Positions 45,275-54,399 of a stretch of 64,000 nucleotides of DNA are shown here, piece after piece. The notes under the pieces were generated by a model. The model made no database searches and was not told the origin of the DNA. It saw only the letters and a program-made list of their open reading frames with translations. The DNA comes from Anaerosolibacter carboniphilus. Lineage in GTDB: Bacteria; Bacillota; Clostridia; Peptostreptococcales; Thermotaleaceae. The translations under genes were made by a program, and so were the position numbers. The stretch spans positions 1 to 64,000 of the forward strand of contig NZ_JACHEN010000008.1 of assembly GCF_014205875.1 (NCBI RefSeq), given 5' to 3'. Numbering within the stretch: position 1 is the stretch's first letter; the number at the start of each line of letters is the position of its first letter.

Positions 45275-45375
45275 TGTGACATAAGATGGTTCCGTAGGGA
45301 CGCCCATTGGACGTCAATGATGGGGTCATTACCAGGCAGAACGGACGTGCAATGCACGTCCCTACAATATGTCGC
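45275..45375. repeat. ~100-bp palindromic (MITE-like) element
   Basis: Nested inverted repeats: TGTGACATA / TATGTCGCA at the outside, GTAGGGACG (45294-45302) / CGTCCCTAC (45357-45365) inside, and GGACGTGCAATGCACGTCC within. No reading frame. It shares the style of the palindromes at 3641-3806 and may be a small non-autonomous repeat. Confidence 0.7.
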
Positions 45376-45448
45376 ATATTTCTTATTTTACAACATAATC
45401 GGTTAATAGAACGGTGAATAGCTGTCTATATTTTGTGGGGGGGAGAAT

Positions 45449-45571
45449 TTGACTAAATATGTTCTAAAATATGGTACTTGTTTGTGGTCAATTAATGACC
45501 ATACTAAAGAAAAGTTTGGCCATGCTATCAACAATGAAAAACTGTTGGAAAAAACTATTATGAAAGCGTAA
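45449..45571 (+). other. Possible 40-aa frame, weak
   Basis: A TTG-start frame (MTKYVLKYGTCLWSIND onward) preceded by GGGGGGGAGAAT. Nothing is recognised. It is followed by a partial relative of the dispersed element (about 45590-45650). It could be a remnant; I would not rely on it as a gene. Confidence 0.25.
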
Positions 45572-45662
45572 AAGTATTGAAATAACTTAGGCATAAGGAA
45601 TATGGATAAGCCTATAAAAGGCGGGACCCCCTTAACTGTTGAAGGGTTGTATTAGAAGAATT

Positions 45663-46475
45663 TCAATTTAATGAATCTATTTTGCTAGATTGTAAAGCTT
45701 CATTTTGGGAGTTATCTATATATGAAATAGTAAATCGAATGAATTCCAAAACTTCATCAGCATTTTCAAAAGTAGAATCAGGATTCCAGGTTAAGGCTTT
45801 CTCAGCTAGAACTCCCCATTTTTCATTGTATATTTCACATATCCATTCTGCGGCTTTCTTTTTTGACACAATTTTTCCATGGACAAACATATATAATACT
45901 CTACACATTGTTAATATAGTATAGACTTTGTAATTACAATCGTTTAAACGATTAGTGTCCCAAAGCATTGGTAACCACCAATCAGTCAAAATTCTAATAC
46001 TAGCAGATTGCAATTCAGCCGTAGTAAATGGATTAATCAAAATCTGTGGAGCAGGACCTTCGATAGCAATTCCGTACTCTCGAATAGTGTGCTGTTCAAG
46101 AACCCATTCATAACCGAAAGGCTCTAAGAGAAATTTGCCTTCATTAATGTATGGTCGTGGATCAACAGGAGGTTCTTTATAAAGTAAGTATTGCTGAGGG
46201 ATATACGATCCTTCTAGCTTGCGTGCCCAGATATTTTCATTCTCTATAAGATGAGCATGCATTTTTCTTAAAGCATCAAATTGATCCTCAGAAATCAAGT
46301 CCATTGTGACAACAAGAAAATCAATGTCACTAGTCATGGGATCAAAATCTCCAATGGCAAGAGAACCATGAATATACATTCCAACAAAATGATCTTTTAA
46401 TATAATCTTTATCTCATTTAAGAGACTTTGAATTGTGTTCCATACATCCGAGGATTTGATTAATTGAATACTCAT
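45663..46475 (-). CDS. AadA-like nucleotidyltransferase
   Basis: A 270-residue protein of the aminoglycoside adenylyltransferase-like group. The nucleotidyltransferase motif GSLAIGDFDPMTSDIDFLVV (residues 37-56) supplies the G-S and D-x-D metal residues. The C-terminal half is helical, with the DUF4111-type region (ILTDWWLPMLWDTNRL, CRVLYMFVHGKIVSKKKAAEW). ANT(3'')/ANT(9) enzymes have this layout, but many homologues in environmental Clostridia are of unproven substrate. RBS TGGAGG precedes ATG. It starts 28 nt downstream of the frameshifted HD gene. Confidence 0.85.
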   Translation of the reverse strand: MSIQLIKSSDVWNTIQSLLNEIKIILKDHFVGMYIHGSLAIGDFDPMTSDIDFLVVTMDLISEDQFDALRKMHAHLIENENIWARKLEGSYIPQQYLLYKEPPVDPRPYINEGKFLLEPFGYEWVLEQHTIREYGIAIEGPAPQILINPFTTAELQSASIRILTDWWLPMLWDTNRLNDCNYKVYTILTMCRVLYMFVHGKIVSKKKAAEWICEIYNEKWGVLAEKALTWNPDSTFENADEVLEFIRFTISYIDNSQNEALQSSKIDSLN

Positions 46476-46502
46476 TTATTAAATGCCTCCATTAAAACTA
46501 TT

Positions 46503-47053
46503 TCATTCTATTTGGATTCCTACTGTCAGTCCTTCTTTTAAATCCTTGATAAACTCCCTTGAAAACTTTTGCTGTTCACGATAGATTTCAACTGCTTCTG
46601 GTAGATAGCACTGCCCTTTATCGATCAAATTTTCTTCCATATACTGAATCGTCTCTTCTAATGTTTGTCCTCTAAGAGATCCAGTAATAAGGGACTTAAT
46701 GACTAAGAATGTCTTCCCGCCTTCGATCATATGAGCGTCATGGAGAATCATTCCCTCTAGGGTTTCGGGCTTACTACTTTTCTGCGATTCCCAGCAGCTT
46801 TTACTACATGATCGATCTCGTCCTGAGGTAGGTCTTGTTTCCTTAGCCAAAAAATAATTTCTGATTCATAATCATAGATGAATCCGTGAAAATACGCAGC
46901 ATATATGAGGATATGGCGTTTTGCGTCATAGTTTCCCTTATCTACCATATCTAGAGCCAACCGGAGAACCCTTTCGATATGACTTAGATTGTGCATTATA
47001 TCTTTATCCGCATAGTAAGGGTTGCAGAATGCTTTTAGGGAGCTTAAATCCAT
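46503..47053 (-). pseudogene. HD-domain protein broken by a frameshift
   Basis: Two overlapping frames together make one ~190-residue HD-type protein. The first (from ATG 47053, RBS GGAGGG) encodes MDLSSLKAFCNPYYADKDIM, then LSHIERVLRLAL and YAAYFHGFIYD, and stops at about 46757. The second carries ETLEGMILHDAHMIEGGKTF onward to 46503. The break is in the overlap, near 46765-46800, where a single-base indel separates VVSPKP from KPETLEG. The usual HD sequence has the first metal ligands HxxH in the N-terminal piece and HDAH in the second. It is a pseudogene unless frameshifting restores it; a sequencing error is possible. Confidence 0.75.
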
Positions 47054-47145
47054 TTTTGACCCTCCTGTCTAGGTTATATATAGCACTTCTATCCAAAGAA
47101 CAACAGACATGATATATCTACATATTTAATTATGCTTCTAATGAG

Positions 47146-47634
47146 CTAATCAATATAGATGGGCTGTAATGGAAAATCATCTGAGACAATTGGCTTTAAT
47201 AGTTCTCCCAGCATGTTTGGAAAGAAAATTTCGTTGGAATTGCAGATTTCTTCAACACTCCACCACTCATAACTGCGATAAACTTCTCTCTCTTCTAAAG
47301 TGAGGTTATCCAACTTAATATCTGCTTCTTCTACGTAAGCCACATAATACTGCTCCTGAAATTGAATGAGTTCTCCCTTCCAGTTCAATTCTGCTACCCT
47401 ATTCCATATGCATTTACTTAAAGCTACCGGAACAAGTCCAGATTCCTCAAACAGTTCTCGTTTGGCTGCATCTTCATAGGTTTCTTGATCTTCCACTCCA
47501 CCCCCAGGGGTTACCCAAAATGGTTTACCTATTGGACCTTGGGAGCCAAATATGCTGTCGTCTTCATATTTAAACAATAAAACTCTCTTGTCCTTATTTA
47601 TGGCGATGACACGGGCTGAACATCTTATCCTCAT
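47146..47634 (-). CDS. Nudix hydrolase
   Basis: A 162-residue hydrolase of nucleoside-diphosphate-linked compounds. The full Nudix box is visible within GGGVEDQETYEDAAKRELFE followed by ESG (G-x5-E-x7-REL-x-EE-x-G), near residues 45-67. The N-terminal strand (RIRCSARVIAINKDKRVLLF) is typical of the 8-oxo-dGTPase-like branch. The substrate cannot be called. AAGGAG precedes the ATG. It is alone on its strand. Confidence 0.9.
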   Translation of the reverse strand: MRIRCSARVIAINKDKRVLLFKYEDDSIFGSQGPIGKPFWVTPGGGVEDQETYEDAAKRELFEESGLVPVALSKCIWNRVAELNWKGELIQFQEQYYVAYVEEADIKLDNLTLEEREVYRSYEWWSVEEICNSNEIFFPNMLGELLKPIVSDDFPLQPIYID

Positions 47635-47733
47635 GATAGTCTCCTTATAAATATAAATTGTAAAAAATTTCTAATTCCTATGATATAATAGGTGACAAGA
47701 AAAATCAACTCACACCTAACGAGGAGATATTTC

Positions 47734-47811
47734 ATGATAATAAAGCGGTTAAATAGTTTTGATGCAGATTTAGCATATATTTTGGAGAGAAAAAATAGAT
47801 TTCATATGTAA
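47734..47811 (+). pseudogene. 25-aa frame, probable gene remnant
   Basis: MIIKRLNSFDADLAYILERK and five more residues after a good RBS (GAGGAGAT). It looks like the start of a longer protein that has been cut off; the family is not recognised. Confidence 0.3.
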
Positions 47812-47883
47812 TTTGTAGCATCAATTTGAATACGATTTGGGTAGGTAATAGAGCAGATGTATAGTATGAATGGAGAGGGTCAC

Positions 47884-48660
47884 TTGGATAAAAAATACTT
47901 ATTTGATGAAGTAGTCTTAAGTTATGAAAAAAGACGTCCAAACTATGGACTAGAGTTATTTGAAGATATCATAAAATATGCAGCTATTAACAGGGACAAA
48001 TCTATAATAGAAGTGGGTTGTGGAACAGGCCAAGCTACAGAACCATTTCTAAAGACGAAATGTAAAGTGACAGCTGTGGAATTAGGTGAAAATCTTGCTG
48101 CACATACAAGAAAAAAATATTTTAATTATCCAAACTTAGAGGTTATTCAATCAGCTTTTGAAGATTATGAGTGCGAAGATAGTACGTTTGATATGTTATA
48201 TTCAGCTACTGCTTTCCACTGGATACCCGATGAGATTGGATATAAAAAGGCGTATAGAATAATAAAGAATGGTGGTACATTGGCTTTGTTCTGGAATAGA
48301 CCATCAGTAAATAGTAAAGAAAATCTACTACATCAAAAAATTCAGTCGGTTTATAATGAGTTTTTACCACAATGGAATCATAAGGCAGCAAACAATACCG
48401 ATAAATCAAGATATTCAAGTATTATAAACCAAATAAAAGAATATGGTTTTACTGATATTGAGTTCAAATTATATCATAATACCCGAAAAATGACTGGAGT
48501 TGAGTATGTTGAATTATTAAATACATACTCTGACCATAGAGCCCTAGATAAATCAATTCAATTACCATTTTTAAATGCCATTAGAACAACTATTGAAGAC
48601 TTTGGAAACGAGCTGCTTATTAATGATACAGTAGACTTATATCTTGCACGAAAACATTGA
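47884..48660 (+). CDS. Class I SAM-dependent methyltransferase
   Basis: A soluble methyltransferase of about 258 residues. The SAM-binding motif is IIEVGCGTGQATEPFL (motif I), followed by acidic VELGENL and motif SATAFHWIPDEIGYKKAYRIIKNGG. TTG 47884 is the likely start, with GAGAGGG 5 nt upstream; ATG 47857 would add nine residues but lacks an RBS. The C-terminal half resembles the ubiquinone/menaquinone-like small-molecule methyltransferases. The substrate is unknown. No operon partners. Confidence 0.88.
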   Translation: MDKKYLFDEVVLSYEKRRPNYGLELFEDIIKYAAINRDKSIIEVGCGTGQATEPFLKTKCKVTAVELGENLAAHTRKKYFNYPNLEVIQSAFEDYECEDSTFDMLYSATAFHWIPDEIGYKKAYRIIKNGGTLALFWNRPSVNSKENLLHQKIQSVYNEFLPQWNHKAANNTDKSRYSSIINQIKEYGFTDIEFKLYHNTRKMTGVEYVELLNTYSDHRALDKSIQLPFLNAIRTTIEDFGNELLINDTVDLYLARKH

Positions 48661-48787
48661 GCTAGTTATAAATAGTTTTCCTTACATTGGTACTTAATAA
48701 TAGAAGGATACGATTAGGCATCTGCACTGAGACTGGATATAGTTTTTAAGCAAATATTTAGCTGATTTTGAATTGGAGGTTTTATAG

Positions 48788-48901
48788 ATGAGGCCATGCT
48801 TTGCTTTACTCGTAGATAACGAGATACATAATGTTTCAAGAAATCTAGCATTTGATTTCTATATAAAATATAATACAGGTTTTATGCCTGCTATATATTA
48901 A
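48788..48901 (+). pseudogene. N-terminal remnant of a 2'-5' RNA ligase-like protein
   Basis: MRPCFALLVDNEIHNVSRNL and 17 more residues to a stop (37 aa), with TTGGAGG upstream. The start and the ending NTGFMPAIY resemble the beginning of 2'-5' RNA ligase/cyclic phosphodiesterase family proteins, up to just before their HxTL motif. Neither HxT motif is present, so it cannot be active. The 48902-49005 stretch holds only the next gene's RBS. Confidence 0.5.
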
Positions 48902-49005
48902 TCTAGGATCAGAGGGCAGGTGCATTGTCCCTATATTTCCCTAGGAATTAAGTAACCAATCCATTTGTCTCGCCATATAGTGAATATTAAGGAGGCGAGA
49001 CATAA

Positions 49006-50079
49006 ATGGTATACGCAGTCATCATGTCTGGTGGTGTAGGGTCGAGGTTTTGGCCCAAAAGCCGTAAGAGTAGACCAAAGCAGTTTCTAAGAACCGTGGG
49101 AGCAAAGACAATGATACAGACAACGGTGGATCGGATCAGCAAAGTCGTACCCATGGATCGAATATATATTGTAACTAGCAGCCAATATATCGATACTCTA
49201 GAGACCCAAATCCCAGAAATTCTTTCAGAAAATATCTTAATTGAGCCTATGAATAGAGACACTGCCACATGCATAGGTCTTGCAGCTGTACATCTGCTAA
49301 AAAAGGATCCTGATGCAACGATGGTGGTACTTCCTTCTGATCACCTGATTTTTGATCAGGATAAATTTGTTGAGGTGATTCATGACGCGATAACCATCGT
49401 AGAAGAAACAAACTGCTTGATGACCATGGGAATCAAGCCCTCAAGACCTGAAACTGCCTATGGCTATATTGAGGCTGGGAAGTCCATTGCACGATATGAT
49501 TGCCCAGTGTACGTAGCCAAACGATTCATCGAGAAACCCAATAAGGTGAAGGCTATCGAATTTCTGAACAAGGGTACTTACCTATGGAATAGTGGTATGT
49601 TTGTGTGGAAGGCATCGGTGCTAATGGACGAAATCAAGCGGTTCCTTCCTGACCTATATAGCAGTTTGTTGAAGATCAGTGATGCCATTGGCACAGATCA
49701 GGAAGCAGCGGTCTTAGAGGAGACCTATGAAGAGATTGATGGTATTTCCATAGACTATGGCATCATGGAGAGAAGTACCAGGGTCAATGTGATTGAGGCT
49801 GATTTTCGATGGGACGATATCGGGAGCTGGACGGCGTTTGAGAGATTTTTTGATAAAGATGAAAATGGGAATATTGTCAAAGCTTTGAATTCCAAAATTG
49901 ATACCAGGGAGTGTATTATTTTTGGAGAAGATCGATTGATTGCTACCATTGGGGTAAGCAATTTGATCATCGTGGACACGGGAGATGTGGTATTGGTTTG
50001 TGATAAATCCCGAGATCAAGATATTAAAGAATTACTAAAAATACTTGTAGAGCAGCAGGAACTCACAAAGTTTATATAG
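49006..50079 (+). CDS. manC: Mannose-1-phosphate guanylyltransferase
   Basis: A 357-residue enzyme making GDP-mannose from GTP and mannose-1-phosphate. The N-terminal signature is SGGVGSRFWPKSRKSRPKQF; further motifs are VVLPSDHLI, FIEKPNKVKAIEFL, WNSGMFVWK and the metal/product region FRWDDIGSW. It lacks the C-terminal isomerase domain found in longer bifunctional enzymes. RBS AAGGAGG. It opens a spore-surface/glycan region with two GT4 glycosyltransferases, for which GDP-mannose may be the donor (inference). Confidence 0.95.
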   Translation: MVYAVIMSGGVGSRFWPKSRKSRPKQFLRTVGAKTMIQTTVDRISKVVPMDRIYIVTSSQYIDTLETQIPEILSENILIEPMNRDTATCIGLAAVHLLKKDPDATMVVLPSDHLIFDQDKFVEVIHDAITIVEETNCLMTMGIKPSRPETAYGYIEAGKSIARYDCPVYVAKRFIEKPNKVKAIEFLNKGTYLWNSGMFVWKASVLMDEIKRFLPDLYSSLLKISDAIGTDQEAAVLEETYEEIDGISIDYGIMERSTRVNVIEADFRWDDIGSWTAFERFFDKDENGNIVKALNSKIDTRECIIFGEDRLIATIGVSNLIIVDTGDVVLVCDKSRDQDIKELLKILVEQQELTKFI

Positions 50080-50088
50080 ACATAGAAA

Positions 50089-50119
50089 AGGAGAGGCAAA
50101 ATAAACTGTCTCTCCTTTC
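50089..50119. terminator. Bidirectional terminator between convergent genes
   Basis: AAAGGAGAG / CTCTCCTTT with a 13-nt interval, ending the manC message and, in reverse, the CGGC-domain gene. Confidence 0.8.
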
Positions 50120-50123
50120 TGTA

Positions 50124-50450
50124 TTATCTTTTTTTACCGTGGCTATAGCCTTCAACATTAAAGTCTTTGGACAGCTCACTCATAAACTGATCATACCAAG
50201 GACATTTAGCGCGAACACAGGTAGAAAGGTGGATTGCAGTGACACCCGCTTCTTTCATTTCCTTTGCTCTATTTAAAACCTGCTGAACGGATTCTTCACC
50301 GCAGCCATTGCAGTGGACAAAACTGATCATCTCATCTTCTTGATCATAGGCTTCAAAAGCGCCGGTCCTATGATGAAAAGCTCTGGTGCATCCCCCACCA
50401 CTACAACGTTGAGATACCTCGAAACAATTGATGATTCCTATTTTTTCCAT
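50124..50450 (-). CDS. CGGC-domain Cys-rich protein
   Basis: A 108-residue cytosolic protein of the CGGC family: CFEVSQRCSGGGCTRAF near the N-terminus and VHCNGCGEESV in the middle, then HLSTCVRAKCPWYD. The conserved cysteines and glycines suggest metal or Fe-S binding; the function of the family is unknown. AGGAGG precedes the ATG. Confidence 0.88.
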   Translation of the reverse strand: MEKIGIINCFEVSQRCSGGGCTRAFHHRTGAFEAYDQEDEMISFVHCNGCGEESVQQVLNRAKEMKEAGVTAIHLSTCVRAKCPWYDQFMSELSKDFNVEGYSHGKKR

Positions 50451-50550
50451 GTGAGCGCCTCCTGCATATATTTCTAAATAGAGTATAGTAGGGTTTCTAA
50501 AAAGCGTATGTGATAAATATCAATATTTTTTCGTAGAAATTAGGGGAAAT

Positions 50551-50583
50551 AAATACTCCCGCCTATAGTAGGCAGGAGTATTT
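50551..50583. terminator. Terminator-like palindrome
   Basis: AAATACTCC-C-GCCTA / TAGGC-A-GGAGTATTT with a 3-nt loop and T-rich flanks on both strands, between the CGGC gene start and the small gene at 50608-50721. Confidence 0.75.
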
Positions 50584-50607
50584 TATATAGGGAGGAGGCT
50601 TTTGCTA

Positions 50608-50721
50608 TTATTGGACTTCCATATAATCACAGGTAGGATCCTGATCCAATTCTTCTTTCGTATCAATTTTATCAATAGAAACATAGATGAGAACACATAA
50701 AGCAATTAGAAGGACTTCCAT
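50608..50721 (-). CDS. Small membrane peptide (37 aa)
   Basis: MEVLLIALCVLIYVSI is a single hydrophobic helix, followed by an acidic tail (DKIDTKEELDQDPTCDYMEV). Upstream on the minus strand the RBS is only moderate (GGTGATAGG). The composition and terminator placement support a real short gene. No family is recognised. Confidence 0.5.
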   Translation of the reverse strand: MEVLLIALCVLIYVSIDKIDTKEELDQDPTCDYMEVQ

Positions 50722-50834
50722 ACCTATCACCACCATCATTGAAGTTAATTTATTATAGCATAGAAATATTCTGAAAAATTAAATGTAATCATATCGTAAA
50801 ATAAATGTAATTTCTGTAATGGACTGGAAATTTT

Positions 50835-51533
50835 TTAGTGGGGATTTGTTATTTTAACACCCTTCATATCCATCCAAAAGTTATCAAGTGTATAGTGATA
50901 ATGAAGTTCAGGTCGATAAGCAGGACTCCAATGAGCTGCTAAAAATTTATGAAAAGTTTCACTGTATCTTTGACTTTCCTTCATTAAGACAGGAAGGAAA
51001 TGATTTAACCATGACTCTCGAGTAAAGTCTAGCGCTTCATTTCGAAGAATGGCATAGGAATTTAAAATCTCTAGAAATAGATTGTAAAACCGCTGATCAT
51101 ATTTTTCAAGGTACTTTACCATCTGCTTATATTTCCTATAATGGGAGGTATGGAACAGGAGATGGAATTTACCCTTAAGGCATAAATAGGTTCTACAAGG
51201 AAGGGTACGTACCCCATAGGGTAAGGTGCATCCTTGTGGAGAAAGGAACCGACAAGGCTCATCTCTTTGATCTAGGCGAAATGCCAGTACCAATGAATTC
51301 TCCTCGGTGGGATCGAAACCATAGATTTCTATTGGGGTGCCTTTTTGAATAATTTTTTTGGCAAGAGAAACATCGTAGGCTGCTAAGAGGCCCAGCTCCA
51401 AAAGACTGAACCGAGGGGAATAGTTCTGGCAGCAAAGCCCTTTCCCTTTACAAGCTGAAACACAGTTGGTGATACCTGAACACATTCCCTCTTCAACCAG
51501 TTGGAATGATGATTGATCCTCTTTCACTGCCAT
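50835..51533 (-). CDS. YkgJ-like cysteine-cluster protein
   Basis: A 232-residue protein in which CSGITNCVSACKGKGLCC and DEPCRFLSPQGCTLPYGVRT with PCRTYLC make the Cys pattern of the YkgJ zinc/iron-chelating family. The rest is helical. ATG 51533 is preferred to ATG 51575 because GGAGGTG lies 8 nt before it. The function is unknown. It lies directly after the glycosyltransferase at 51617 on the same strand with an 80-nt gap. Confidence 0.82.
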   Translation of the reverse strand: MAVKEDQSSFQLVEEGMCSGITNCVSACKGKGLCCQNYSPRFSLLELGLLAAYDVSLAKKIIQKGTPIEIYGFDPTEENSLVLAFRLDQRDEPCRFLSPQGCTLPYGVRTLPCRTYLCLKGKFHLLFHTSHYRKYKQMVKYLEKYDQRFYNLFLEILNSYAILRNEALDFTRESWLNHFLPVLMKESQRYSETFHKFLAAHWSPAYRPELHYHYTLDNFWMDMKGVKITNPH

Positions 51534-51616
51534 AATGCGTACACCTCCATTGGAAAGATCAATATATAGTCCCATTTTATTCCATAATCCAATTGAAGGA
51601 AAGGAAAATAATTCGA

Positions 51617-52732
51617 CTATTGAAGGGATTCATAGACCCTAAGTGTATTTCTCGCAGTATTCTCCCATGAAAATTGAGACGCCTGTGCCAGACCCTTGAC
51701 GATCAATTCCATGGAGAGTTTTTTGTCCTCTAAAACCCGGATGATGGCATGAGTTAGTTCATCCACATCATAGGGATTGATTAATATGGCAGCGTCATTC
51801 ACCACTTCAGGAATCGATGTTAAATTAGAGGTAATGGTAGGACATCCACAGGCCATGGCCTCAAGGGGAGGTAAACCAAAACCCTCATAAAGGGAAGGAT
51901 AGACAAATAGGGAGGCGGCATTATAAAAATATGGAAGATGGCTATAGGGTGCAAAACCTGTAAAAATAACACGATCTTTTAAACCGAGGCGATCAATGGT
52001 AGTAACAATCTCCTCGTGGCAATCCTTTGGAGCGCCGACGATAACCAAGGCATAGGTATTTTTAAGGAATCCAAGGGATTGAGAATAGGCCTGAATAAGT
52101 CCCAAAACATTCTTTCTAGCGCTAAAGCCTCCGAGATATAGGATGAATTCATGATCGATACCATAGGACGTTTTGATGAAGTTTTTGGCCTCCACATGAT
52201 TGATAGGGTGATAGATTTCATCAGCTGCCAGAGGTGTAACCACCACTTTTTTATCAGATATGCCAAAATATTGGATGATATCCTTCTTGGAATATTCGGA
52301 TACAGTAATGATGGCATCAGCATTTTCAACGATGGAGGGCATTTCCTCAACAAATCTTTCCCGATAGCTATAACCCACTGTCTCAGGAAGGATAAAGGGA
52401 ATGAGATCATGGATCGTGACCACATATCTACAGAATTTTTCTTTGGGAAGCCCTAGACCGTTTTGGGGGATGTGGAATAGCTGAGCGCTACTTCTTTTGA
52501 CATGGTGGGGAATATAATCGTAGGTCCAGAAAGTTTTGTTCTTTGTACCTACCAAATGCACATCAATATTGGGGTGGTGTTGGAACTGGTCATATCCATC
52601 ACCAGGCCAAAAAAACACGTATTGATTCTTTCCATCTAATTTTAAGATATTTTTCATAAGCTCATGGGTATAGGTACCGATTCCCGTACCTGCATAGAGC
52701 TTTGCACCCCGGGTATCTATACTAATCAACAT
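51617..52732 (-). CDS. GT4-family glycosyltransferase (coat region, copy 1)
   Basis: A 371-residue retaining GT-B enzyme transferring a sugar from a nucleotide-sugar. The N-terminal acceptor domain starts with [16 protein letters not shown]. The C-terminal donor domain has LGGFSARKN and the [20 protein letters not shown] loop, containing E-x7-E. It is 45-50% identical by eye to the gene at 56786-57898, so they are a duplicated pair around the CotS genes. The neighbour manC suggests GDP-mannose as donor. AAGGAGG precedes the ATG. Confidence 0.92.
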   Translation of the reverse strand: MLISIDTRGAKLYAGTGIGTYTHELMKNILKLDGKNQYVFFWPGDGYDQFQHHPNIDVHLVGTKNKTFWTYDYIPHHVKRSSAQLFHIPQNGLGLPKEKFCRYVVTIHDLIPFILPETVGYSYRERFVEEMPSIVENADAIITVSEYSKKDIIQYFGISDKKVVVTPLAADEIYHPINHVEAKNFIKTSYGIDHEFILYLGGFSARKNVLGLIQAYSQSLGFLKNTYALVIVGAPKDCHEEIVTTIDRLGLKDRVIFTGFAPYSHLPYFYNAASLFVYPSLYEGFGLPPLEAMACGCPTITSNLTSIPEVVNDAAILINPYDVDELTHAIIRVLEDKKLSMELIVKGLAQASQFSWENTARNTLRVYESLQ

Positions 52733-52937
52733 AAGAATACCTCCTTGTTATGTATACTTATGAATACAAGTTTATCTTAGACTTTAAGGTTAGTCGGTAT
52801 TTAGATACAATACGAACTACTAACCATATAATATACCATCATATTCAACAAAGAGTCCGATGGTTACTTGAACAAGTCACACATTCCTATCTCGGTCATA
52901 TAATACAATAGAACGCTGATGTTGGGATGTGTTAAAG

Positions 52938-53948
52938 ATGGGAAAGCCTTTCATATTGTATAATGACCTAAAACAACTCATCGCCGAACACTATGGCATA
53001 AAGGTATTTGAATGGGAAGAGAAGAAAAGGGTTTTTAAAATTCTCACCGATGATGGGATAAAGCTTTTAAAGAAAGTAAATACCTCTTATGATCGATATT
53101 TGTTTACAGTAGAAGCCATGGCCCATGGACGAAATCATGGGTTTTATCATATTCCGAAGATTATGGAGACCTTGGATGGAAAACTGGGGATATCAGTGGA
53201 TGATGGAGTATTGATGGTAAGCCAGTGGATCAATGGTAGAGAAGCAAATTATGATGATTTTTTCGATTTAGAAATGACAACCAGTGCCTTGGCTCATTTT
53301 CACCACGCTGCCAGGGGATTTGAACCTAGCACTAAGATAGGGAATAGGGTATTTTGGGGAAAATGGGTAGAACATTTTCAAAAACGTTGTAGAGAATTAC
53401 AGATGTTCAAGGAAATTGCCCAAGGTAAAGAAACAAAGGACACCTTTGATCAAAAGATCCTTCGATATACGGACTATTTTTATGATTGGGGCATACGAGC
53501 AATCAAGGATTTAGAGAATACAGACTACTACAGACTGGCAGAAGAAAGCCGTCGGTATAAAACTTTCTGCCACCATGATATGGCCCATCATAATGTACTG
53601 ATCACGGAGGACCATGGAGTGTATTTGATTGACTTTGATTACTGCATTTTTGATATGCAAATCCATGACTTGGCTAGTCTGTTGATCCGAAATATGCGTT
53701 ATGGCTGTTGGTCTCTAGAAAAGGCATATTTCATATGGAATACCTATAATCGAGAAAAGTCTATTTTAGCAGAGGAAATAGGTGTGATAAAAGCTTTTAT
53801 GGAATTCCCTCAGGAGTTTTGGCAGATTGGTCTTCAGTATTATGTGGAGAAACAGCCCTGGGATGAAGAGGTATTTCACAGAAGGCTGGATCGAATTTTG
53901 GATGATATACCTTTGCGAGAAGTTTTTATGAAAAAATTTTTAGTATAA
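52938..53948 (+). CDS. cotS: CotS-family kinase-fold spore coat protein, copy 1
   Basis: A 336-residue protein with the aminoglycoside-phosphotransferase/CotS fold. The catalytic loop reads CHHDMAHHNVLI (H-x-D-x4-N) and the metal motif is LIDFDYCIFD. WINGREANYDD and the Lys in LLKKVN match the N-lobe. Spore CotS proteins are thought to act with CotSA glycosyltransferases in coat assembly. The GTG at 52929 could replace ATG 52938; neither has a strong RBS. About 30-40 nt upstream, GGTCATATAATACAA resembles a mother-cell sigma-K -10 region (low confidence). Confidence 0.9.
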   Translation: MGKPFILYNDLKQLIAEHYGIKVFEWEEKKRVFKILTDDGIKLLKKVNTSYDRYLFTVEAMAHGRNHGFYHIPKIMETLDGKLGISVDDGVLMVSQWINGREANYDDFFDLEMTTSALAHFHHAARGFEPSTKIGNRVFWGKWVEHFQKRCRELQMFKEIAQGKETKDTFDQKILRYTDYFYDWGIRAIKDLENTDYYRLAEESRRYKTFCHHDMAHHNVLITEDHGVYLIDFDYCIFDMQIHDLASLLIRNMRYGCWSLEKAYFIWNTYNREKSILAEEIGVIKAFMEFPQEFWQIGLQYYVEKQPWDEEVFHRRLDRILDDIPLREVFMKKFLV

Positions 53949-53962
53949 AGGGGAGTCGGAAT

Positions 53963-54385
53963 ATGGAGGATGAAAATGGAAAAATTCTTCGTATATCCAG
54001 TGTCGAAGAGTATCATAAAAAATGGATGGAAGAACTGGATTTCATTTTGGATGCTATGCATCGAATGTCAGCGGAGGATCGGGCTGCGGTGAAAACCTAT
54101 ATGTCAAGAACCATTGAGTTTGTGGAAGAAGAGGAAGAGATCGACCAAAATGCCTATGCCCAATATAGGGATTTAGAAGCCTATGAAGAGAAAATCAAGG
54201 AAACAAAGCAAGAGATCAAATACTTAAAGAAGCTCAGAAAGAAAAAGGAAGAGCTGGAAGAAAAAAAGATGAAAAGATATAAGATTTTGCGGAAGCTATA
54301 TAAAGAAGATCGCCTTGATCCAGCGTTGGAGGATGAGTATAGGGAATTGAGAGAAGAGTTTAAATACAAAAAGAGTCATGACTAA
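53963..54385 (+). CDS. Coiled-coil protein in the CotS operon
   Basis: A 140-residue, highly charged protein. Residues 55-125 are a long Glu/Lys-rich coiled coil (KIKETKQEIKYLKKLRKKKE). No known domain. It lies 14 nt after the first CotS gene and 14 nt before the next, with RBS AAAGGGGAG, so it is part of the operon. A structural or scaffolding role is an inference. Confidence 0.75.
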   Translation: MEDENGKILRISSVEEYHKKWMEELDFILDAMHRMSAEDRAAVKTYMSRTIEFVEEEEEIDQNAYAQYRDLEAYEEKIKETKQEIKYLKKLRKKKEELEEKKMKRYKILRKLYKEDRLDPALEDEYRELREEFKYKKSHD

Positions 54386-54399
54386 GGGGGGATAAAGAT

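Noticed and set aside
45403-45594. 63-codon minus-strand frame in the repeat zone
   Set aside because: No RBS and no recognisable protein; it is antisense to the possible 40-aa frame and overlaps repeats.
45663-46475. Calling the nucleotidyltransferase an aminoglycoside-resistance gene outright
   Set aside because: The fold and motif fit, but many environmental homologues have unknown substrates and no resistance context (integron, plasmid or IS) is present.
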